The translations under genes were made by a program, and so were the position numbers. Shown one piece after another: positions 5,734 to 10,192 of a stretch of DNA of 10,192 nt. The DNA comes from Candidatus Brocadiia bacterium (GTDB lineage Bacteria; Planctomycetota; PUPC01; DSUN01): the NCBI GenBank assembly GCA_016782825.1, contig JADHXT010000100.1:1-10192 (forward strand). Reading direction: 5' to 3'. Position 1 is the stretch's first letter. The number at the start of each line of letters is the position of its first letter. Under the pieces are notes generated by a model that did not search any database, had not been told where the DNA came from, and was given only the letters and a program-made list of their open reading frames with translations.

Positions 5734-8482
5734 TGCTCTCCCCAGGCGATGGCTTGGCAATCTCGCGAAGCTCCGCCAGGATCTCACTTCGTGGCCGGTC
5801 GGCCTGGGGGAACGGCTCGATCTCGGAGATCACCACCTCCTCCAGGCGACCAGCCCCGAGGAAGCTCCTCAGGCGGACATGACAGCCGAGCACCCGCGTT
5901 CCTTCCGGCAGTGCGTCGAGAGCGACGGGAACAGGCACACCCAAGGCCAGGCCGTCCACCGCCATGCCCGCCAAGCCTTTCTCGTTGTCGAGGGCGACCA
6001 CCCTGCCCGACGCTCGCAGAAGGCCACGGGCTCCCCGGGTCTCAACCCTGGCAGTGTCAATCGCCCCGCGGGGCGGATCGCCCGGCAGGCCCGGCCGATC
6101 CTCGAGGGGACAGAGGGAGTACACGGTGTCTCGCTCGCGTTTCGTCAGGCCATAGGCATCGAGCAGGAGCCGATCGACATGGGTCATCATGGCCCGCACA
6201 AGCCAGTCCGTCCATGGCGGGACACCACAGGCCATTCCCGGCATGCTTCGTTCATGCTGAGGCCTGCCGCTTGGCCTCCGCTGTTGCAGGCGCACGAGAC
6301 CGAACGCCATCTCACTGAGGAGTTCTGCCTGTTCCGGGTTCAGTTCAGCGAAAGGCAGTTCCCCCAGCAGCCTCACGTTGATGTTGCGTTCCCGGCTATG
6401 CTCCTGGAGCCACGCGTTCGCCACAGCGCTGTTCAGCATCGCGGCTGTGAGCCACAGGCTGGGGCCTGACGGCTTGGGGAGAGCATAGAGGAACGTGTTG
6501 GCTACGAAGTACCCCACGTCATCCACATAGGCCATAAGCCGCCACGCGCGCTGAGTGTCCACCGTGCGCGGCAGGATGACCTTCTGTGCCTCCATGTGCG
6601 CTGGATCACGTTCCTCCTCAAGCTCATCCCGGTGCTCGTAGTAGTCGAGGTAGGACACTGACACGTCCGGAGGGAGACCGAAGCAGGACCGCGCTCTGCC
6701 AATGCCCTTGAGGTACGGGACAGCCCCGCCCGGGTTCGTCTCAGTCAGCAGGAGCGACCCACTGCTGTCCTTCCCGCTCCGCGGGCCTCGGATCTGGATC
6801 CCCGCGTGAGGGCCCTCGCACAATGCGCCGAGCTTCGGCAACTCCCGCAACCTTGTCCATAGCCCGGTGAGCAAGGGCGACTTCATGAGGGCGTGCTTCT
6901 GAAGCAGCCACTCGCGCTGTGGCACTTCTCTGGGTTCCGCAAAGTCGCCCCGGAGGACTCGGGAGCGGTAGTCCGAGAGAGGCCCCTCGATACTCCGCTC
7001 TCGGATCATCCAGGTGGGCAGAGGGCCGCCGGTGCGCTTTCGCGCAAGGAGAACCATGGAGGGTTCGGTTGCCTGCGCGAAGACTCCCGCCGGCAGGTCC
7101 GCTATCTGTAGGATCTCGCAAGTGCTCAGGAGCTCTTTCCGTGACCTCTCGGCTGCGCTCGAGACCTGGCCTCGGTACTTGTATGGCAGAACGAAGCCAA
7201 GCAGGCCGCCATCGGGGAGCCTTGAGACCGCCTTGTGGATCGCCACACGTGTGAGCGCGAATGGGGGATTGCCGATGACGATCGTCGGCCTTCGGGAAGT
7301 GGATCGGAGGTCCAAGTCATCCAGGTCCGTTTGCTGGATGTCCCACTCGTTCAGGCGAGTCTCGTTCATCAGGCTCAGAGCGGCGATCCAGCACGCGAAC
7401 GGGTCCTTGTCGCGACCATGGATCATCCTCCGGCACCAAGCGGCGGAGGGCGCCGCCCCCGTCTCCTGTTCGTGGAGTTGCCTGATCCGGCGCAGCGCCG
7501 TCAAGAGGAAGCTCCCGGAGCCCGCCGTGGGGTCCAGCGCCGAGCGTTGACCCGACGGGATGTCCCCTATGGGTAGGTGGTCCAGAATGAACTGGCTGAT
7601 GGCCAGCGGGGTGTAGTAGATGGCAAGCTTACGGCGTAGGTCGTCGTCCACGAAGGCGTGCTGGTAGAGCATCCCGAGGCCGTAGGGGCTGAGGAAGTCG
7701 AAGCGCCACTGCATGAGGCGATCGGCGATCCGCCCCAGGACGTCAGGGGGGATATCCTGCCACTGCGTCTCGCGGAAGAACGTGGGGAACCTCTTGCTTG
7801 ATCCCGCCTCGCGCATCAATGCGATTGCGTCGTTCCGGCTGCCGGAAAGGGCTCCCTTGTCCCTCAAGACCCTGGCGCCGAAGATGAGTATCGTGGCGCG
7901 CAGCGCGGCCTCCCGCGGATCCTGGCACGCCGGACGCAACCGACGGATCTGCGCAGCGGCCTCTGCTGTAAGATCCTGGTAGACGCTGGGAAGCTCGGCA
8001 GGGGCCGCCTGGAAGGCGAAGTCCAGAAGCCCCGCGTCCACGAACGTCAACTGCCTCCCTGATGGTCGCTTGGCTTCCAGCAGAACGCTCGCGCGCAACT
8101 GGTTGGCGTGTTCCTTGACGTATCCCGCGAACTCGGCTGGATCAGCCAACTCCTCGACTCTGGGTTCGCCGTCCGATCGCCATTGCACGAGGTCAACGGC
8201 ACCATCCGGTCGCCCGAAGAAGCCGAGGGGCACTGCGAGCAGGGTGGCGGCAGCGATCAGCCTGTCGCGTTCGCGGCCGGCAGGACAGAAATGGGCGGCG
8301 AGGCACGAGGACTCCTGGTCGTGGCGCTTCTGGCCAAAGGCCAGGCGATCGAGCTTGAGGCGGCCCTCCCCTGTCGGTAGCACATAGTCGCGGCTTACAT
8401 CGATCCGGGCGTACGACAGATCCTGGATCAGCAAGTCATCGGCCAAGGCAAGGAACGACTCGCGACTGAGGCTAGCCGGCAT
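5720..8482 (-). CDS. N6-adenine DNA methyltransferase, type IIG/PglX-like architecture
   Basis: This 920-residue protein has a class I methyltransferase core of the gamma N6-adenine type: YYTP (289-292), SAM-binding DPTAGSG (317-323), GRDKD (356-360) and catalytic NPPF (405-408), followed by LPYKYRGQ. Residues 545-715 look like a target-recognition region (LPKLGALCEG, LLLTETNPGGAVPYLKG, then AAMLNSAVANAWLQEHS and INVRLLGELPF), as in type IIG enzymes and BREX PglX. MTHVDRLLLDAYGLTKRE (766-783) is the common end of that region. A further C-terminal domain (about 800-890) is unassigned. The N-terminal 285 residues are also unassigned; LLEAKRP (134-140) after D97 could be a PD-(D/E)xK-like nuclease remnant, but I cannot establish this. 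ATG 8482 is preferred: AAGGGG lies seven bases upstream, whereas ATG 8515 has no such site. First gene of the cassette; it overlaps the MBL gene. Confidence 0.92.
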   Translation of the reverse strand: MPASLSRESFLALADDLLIQDLSYARIDVSRDYVLPTGEGRLKLDRLAFGQKRHDQESSCLAAHFCPAGRERDRLIAAATLLAVPLGFFGRPDGAVDLVQWRSDGEPRVEELADPAEFAGYVKEHANQLRASVLLEAKRPSGRQLTFVDAGLLDFAFQAAPAELPSVYQDLTAEAAAQIRRLRPACQDPREAALRATILIFGARVLRDKGALSGSRNDAIALMREAGSSKRFPTFFRETQWQDIPPDVLGRIADRLMQWRFDFLSPYGLGMLYQHAFVDDDLRRKLAIYYTPLAISQFILDHLPIGDIPSGQRSALDPTAGSGSFLLTALRRIRQLHEQETGAAPSAAWCRRMIHGRDKDPFACWIAALSLMNETRLNEWDIQQTDLDDLDLRSTSRRPTIVIGNPPFALTRVAIHKAVSRLPDGGLLGFVLPYKYRGQVSSAAERSRKELLSTCEILQIADLPAGVFAQATEPSMVLLARKRTGGPLPTWMIRERSIEGPLSDYRSRVLRGDFAEPREVPQREWLLQKHALMKSPLLTGLWTRLRELPKLGALCEGPHAGIQIRGPRSGKDSSGSLLLTETNPGGAVPYLKGIGRARSCFGLPPDVSVSYLDYYEHRDELEEERDPAHMEAQKVILPRTVDTQRAWRLMAYVDDVGYFVANTFLYALPKPSGPSLWLTAAMLNSAVANAWLQEHSRERNINVRLLGELPFAELNPEQAELLSEMAFGLVRLQQRRPSGRPQHERSMPGMACGVPPWTDWLVRAMMTHVDRLLLDAYGLTKRERDTVYSLCPLEDRPGLPGDPPRGAIDTARVETRGARGLLRASGRVVALDNEKGLAGMAVDGLALGVPVPVALDALPEGTRVLGCHVRLRSFLGAGRLEEVVISEIEPFPQADRPRSEILAELREIAKPSPGESNVEQ

Positions 8483-8570
8483 GGCGACGCCCCTTGGGAG
8501 ATAGTGCCGGACCATTCGACGGCTGCTTGGTGGAGCGCCGGGGAAGAGGATGCTCTAGCGGGGTCTTCAT
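8472..8570 (-). CDS. Possible 32-aa leader ORF overlapping the methyltransferase start
   Basis: An ATG at 8570 opens a 32-residue frame (MKTPLEHPL... to GRRHAG) whose stop lies 8-10 bases past the methyltransferase start codon, in another frame. GAGGG lies about seven bases ahead, and the predicted transcript start near 8607 is about 37 bases upstream. The composition is basic and proline-rich, without a known motif. It may couple or attenuate translation of the methyltransferase. Chance remains possible. Confidence 0.35.
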   Translation of the reverse strand: MKTPLEHPLPRRSTKQPSNGPALSPKGRRHAG

Positions 8571-8613
8571 GCACCCGCCCTCTATGGGTGAGCGGCACCC
8601 AGGGCTCTGGTGC

Positions 8614-8642
8614 AATCTAGCGCCATCACGGTGGGCGGTCAA
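8614..8642 (-). promoter_or_regulatory. Promoter for the methyltransferase-hydrolase operon
   Basis: On the minus strand TTGACC (8642-8637) and TAGATT (8619-8614) are separated by 17 bases, giving five of six and four of six matches to the sigma70 consensus. It lies just inside the right 49-base repeat, so the cassette carries its own promoter. Downstream in the leader, GGGTG-CCGCT-CACCC and then CACCC...GGGTG form small alternative hairpins between about 8570 and 8603. These are possible operator or attenuator sites. Confidence 0.6.
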
Positions 8643-8700
8643 GTGCGTCTGGGACGCGCGGCGGTCGCGGGACCTGTGGACGCAGACGCTATCCTGCCTG

Positions 8701-8735
8701 CAATCGGCAATCGCAAATCGCAAATCGCGAATGGC
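8701..8735. repeat. Heptamer array (AAATCGC-like), five units, abutting the right 49-base repeat
   Basis: The units are CAATCGG, CAATCGC, AAATCGC, AAATCGC and GAATGGC. The last unit overlaps the first four bases of the 49-base repeat. The cassette's right junction therefore falls inside or at the edge of a heptamer array. Confidence 0.85.
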
Positions 8736-8780
8736 TCAATAGTCCATCGGGAGGCCGGCGAGCTGGGCGGCGGTGAAGAC
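8732..8780. repeat. Right copy of the perfect 49-base direct repeat (attR-like), 3' end of the gamma-type gene
   Basis: Identical to 4667-4715. In this copy it encodes residues 275-288 and the stop codon of the hydrogenase gamma-type protein plus four bases. The coding sequence is therefore intact despite the insertion downstream. Confidence 0.97.
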
Positions 8781-9602
8781 GGGGCCTTCTTTGCAGACGT
8801 AGATGGGGCCGACGTTGCAGCGGCCACACTTGCCCAATCCGCATTTCATGCGGTTCTCGAGGGTGGTGTAGACGCTCTCGAGGGGGAAGGCCATCTGGCT
8901 GAGGGTGGCGAGGGTGAACTTGATCATGATGGGCGGGCCGCACAGGACGACGACGGCGTTGTCGGGCGTGACGCCAGCGGCCTCGACGACGGTGGGGACG
9001 AAACCGACCTCGCCCGTCCAGTCGGGGGTCTCGCCGCCGGGGTCGACGGTCTGGATGACGCGGACGTCGGGGCGGGCGTCCCATTCGGCGAGCTCGTGCT
9101 TGTAGACGAGGTCGGCGACGGTGCGGGCGCCGTAGATGATGGTGACGTCGCCGAAGCGGTCGCGCTGGTCGAGGCAGGTCCAGATGACGCTGCGGACCGG
9201 CGGGAGGGCGATGCCGCCGGCGATGAAGAGGATCTTCTTGCCGTGCCACTGGTCGACGGGGAAGCAGTTGCCGTAGGGGCCGCGGAAGCCGACGACGTCG
9301 CCGACCTCGGCCTGGGCGAGGCGGCGGGTGACGCGGCCGGCCTCGCGGAAGGTGGTCTCGATGTAGCCCGTGCGGGTGGCCGCCGAGGCGATGCAGAAGG
9401 TGCTCTCGCCTGCGCCGAAGATCGAGTATTCGCCGAACTGGCCGGTCTTGAACGCAAAACTCTCGGCGACGGCGGGGTCGGTGAACTCGAGGCGGAAGGT
9501 GCGCACGGCGGGCGCCTCGTCGGTGATCGCCGCGATGCGGGTGAGCATGGGGCGATAGATATTGCCGCTCGTCGTGGCGGGCTCAGTCGTGGTTGCGCTC
9601 AT
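8736..9602 (-). CDS. Hydrogenase gamma-type FAD/NAD(P)-binding, [2Fe-2S] electron-transfer subunit
   Basis: This 288-residue protein belongs to the ferredoxin-reductase-like family of sulfhydrogenase gamma subunit, anaerobic sulfite reductase subunit B and PyrK. The FAD-binding barrel has GQFGEYSIFG and the STFCIAS stretch in the position of the usual RxYS motif. RGPYGNCFP precedes the nucleotide-binding domain (LFIAGGIALPPVRSV, IIYGAR, VVLCGPPIM). The C-terminal [2Fe-2S] ligands are C254, C259, C262 and C270. It would pass electrons between NAD(P)H and the iron-sulfur chain of a cytoplasmic complex. The next gene upstream on the same strand encodes the matching 4Fe-4S subunit, 302 bases away. 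Codons end almost wholly in G or C. The last 42 coding bases and stop are duplicated at 4667-4715. The exact complex (3b hydrogenase, Hdr-linked or sulfite reductase) needs the genes beyond the window. Confidence 0.92.
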   Translation of the reverse strand: MSATTTEPATTSGNIYRPMLTRIAAITDEAPAVRTFRLEFTDPAVAESFAFKTGQFGEYSIFGAGESTFCIASAATRTGYIETTFREAGRVTRRLAQAEVGDVVGFRGPYGNCFPVDQWHGKKILFIAGGIALPPVRSVIWTCLDQRDRFGDVTIIYGARTVADLVYKHELAEWDARPDVRVIQTVDPGGETPDWTGEVGFVPTVVEAAGVTPDNAVVVLCGPPIMIKFTLATLSQMAFPLESVYTTLENRMKCGLGKCGRCNVGPIYVCKEGPVFTAAQLAGLPMDY

Positions 9603-9721
9603 GGGTCGTCAATCGTCCTCGTCGTCGTGCTCGATTGATCTCGTCCCGATGCTCCAGCGTCGGGACGCACGCGGCGACGCTCCAGCGTCACCTCCCGGAG
9701 TGGGCCCTCCCCCTCGGCAGT

Positions 9722-9750
9722 GGAGCGTGGGAGCGTAGAGCGTGGAGCGT
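9722..9750. repeat. Heptamer array GGAGCGT, four units
   Basis: GGAGCGT (9722-9728), one extra G, then GGAGCGT, AGAGCGT and GGAGCGT to 9750. It has the same 7-base period as the other arrays of the window but a different unit. Confidence 0.85.
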
Positions 9751-9824
9751 GAAGAACCACGGACGTAGGGTGTGCCACCCTGCACACGGACCGACGATCC
9801 TGGCCGCTTCCCCCGGTGGCTTCC

Positions 9825-9842
9825 GCGTGCAGGTATGCACGC
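9825..9842. repeat. Second copy of the GCGTGCA hairpin repeat
   Basis: GCGTGCA-GGTA-TGCACGC, perfect 7-base arms, related to 3378-3395 with shared flanks TTCC and CCT. It lies between the two hydrogenase-type genes. Confidence 0.8.
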
Positions 9843-9904
9843 CCTACCTCCTGATAACCAATAAACCGACAGCCCCTCCAGCGTCGCGTCGTGCGTAGGG
9901 GCGC

Positions 9905-10192
9905 CTACTCCGAAACTGCGGCGGCGAGCTCGGCGGCGATCTGGGTGAGCTGGCCGTGGATGTTCATGTTGACGGGACAGCTCCGGATGCAGCGGCCGCA
10001 GCCGACGCAGGAGCGGAGGTCGAATTTCTGGACGTAGTAGTTGAACTTGTGCTGGAGCCGCTGGCGCCAGCGGGCGGCCTGGGTGGAGCGGGGGTTGTGG
10101 CCCGAGGCGTGGAGGGTGAAGAGGCCGAACTGGCAGGCGTCCCAGTTGCGGCGGCGCTGGCCCTTGCGGTAGCTGCCCTCGTCGACGATGTC
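9905..10192 (-). CDS. 4Fe-4S dicluster electron-transfer subunit (hydrogenase beta-type), C-terminal part
   Basis: The gene runs off the right edge; the last 95 residues and a TAG stop are present. One cluster motif is complete: CVGCGRCIRSCPVN (residues 62-75 of the visible part). Before it come NWDACQFGLFTLHASGHNPR and RWRQRLQHKFNYY, the conserved segment of sulfhydrogenase beta subunit and anaerobic sulfite reductase subunit A proteins, which carry two 4Fe-4S clusters. It would relay electrons from the flavin subunit encoded just downstream (8736-9602) to the catalytic subunits, which should lie beyond the window or elsewhere. Codon use matches the gamma-type gene. The family is clear, but which complex it serves is not. 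Confidence 0.88.
   Translation of the reverse strand, partial: DIVDEGSYRKGQRRRNWDACQFGLFTLHASGHNPRSTQAARWRQRLQHKFNYYVQKFDLRSCVGCGRCIRSCPVNMNIHGQLTQIAAELAAAVSE

Larger units (their letters stand above)
4667..8780 (-). mobile_element. Putative inserted two-gene cassette at a gene 3' end
   Basis: About 4.0 kb between two copies of a 49-base sequence holds exactly one operon: a DNA methyltransferase and an MBL-fold hydrolase. The right copy completes the gamma-type subunit gene and the left copy is its displaced original end, or the reverse. This is what site-specific insertion into, or recombination at, a gene terminus leaves. Cassette genes are less biased to G/C third positions than the flanking hydrogenase genes, judged by eye. 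No integrase, transposase or resolvase is present, so mobility would have to come from elsewhere or from homologous recombination. The call is an inference from the repeat, the gene content and the codon contrast. Confidence 0.6.
9603..9904. other. Repeat-filled gap between two electron-transfer subunit genes
   Basis: No gene is seen in these 302 bases. They contain CCCGA-TGCTCCAGCG-TCGGG and GACGCT-CC-AGCGTC hairpins (about 9646-9690), a GGAGCGT heptamer array, GTAGGGTGTGCCACCCTGCAC (9767-9787) and the GCGTGCA hairpin (9825-9842). A gap this long is unusual between subunits normally packed tightly in one operon. The gamma-type gene may have its own promoter here; none is obvious. Confidence 0.6.

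Noticed and set aside
8483..8515. ATG 8515 as methyltransferase start
   Set aside because: No ribosome site lies before it, whereas AAGGGG precedes ATG 8482 at seven bases.
8610..9638. 342-aa plus-strand frame opposite the gamma-type subunit
   Set aside because: Asp/Gly/Ala-rich shadow of a gene with extreme G/C third positions; the minus-strand product has clear FAD and [2Fe-2S] motifs.

Overview
The window is high-GC bacterial chromosome, probably a metagenome-assembled genome. The intergenic regions are packed with dispersed hairpin repeats, short tandem repeats with a 7-base period and decayed repeat mosaics. From memory, this style is typical of Planctomycetota and neighbouring uncultured phyla; I cannot confirm the phylum from this window. 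Genes are sparse: seven supported protein genes, one of them cut by the window edge, plus two tiny candidate ORFs.

Layout. Positions 1-250 hold a strongly structured non-coding segment that resembles HEARO RNA, the guide RNA (omega RNA) of IscB elements, but no IscB gene follows. It is followed by a near-consensus promoter and a short basic protein gene of unknown function (372-1007, +). A repeat mosaic (1008-1427) separates this from a secreted amidohydrolase (1428-2813, -). A gene-free kilobase (2814-3848) holds palindromes and tandem repeats. Next come a 24-residue membrane-peptide candidate and a glycine-tailed RRM RNA-binding protein (4018-4320, -).

The most striking region is 4667-8780. 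A two-gene operon on the minus strand encodes an N6-adenine DNA methyltransferase of type IIG-like architecture (920 aa) and a ComEC/Rec2-like metallo-beta-lactamase-fold hydrolase (335 aa). It is bounded on both sides by the same perfect 49-base sequence. The right copy is the 3' end of a flavin/[2Fe-2S] hydrogenase gamma-type gene (8736-9602, -), including its stop codon. The left copy is an orphan duplicate of that gene end. This is the footprint expected when a cassette inserts at the end of a conserved gene and restores the coding sequence. The cassette carries no recombinase of its own. It has a near-consensus promoter just inside the right repeat, a small leader ORF overlapping the methyltransferase start, and overlapping methyltransferase and hydrolase genes. 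I infer a compact mobile defence or DNA-modification cassette. I do not recognise the pairing as a named system.

At the right edge, the gamma-type electron-transfer subunit lies downstream of a 4Fe-4S dicluster protein (9905 to beyond the edge, -). Both resemble the beta and gamma electron-transfer subunits of cytoplasmic [NiFe] (sulf)hydrogenases or anaerobic sulfite reductases, which fits an anaerobic or fermentative lifestyle.
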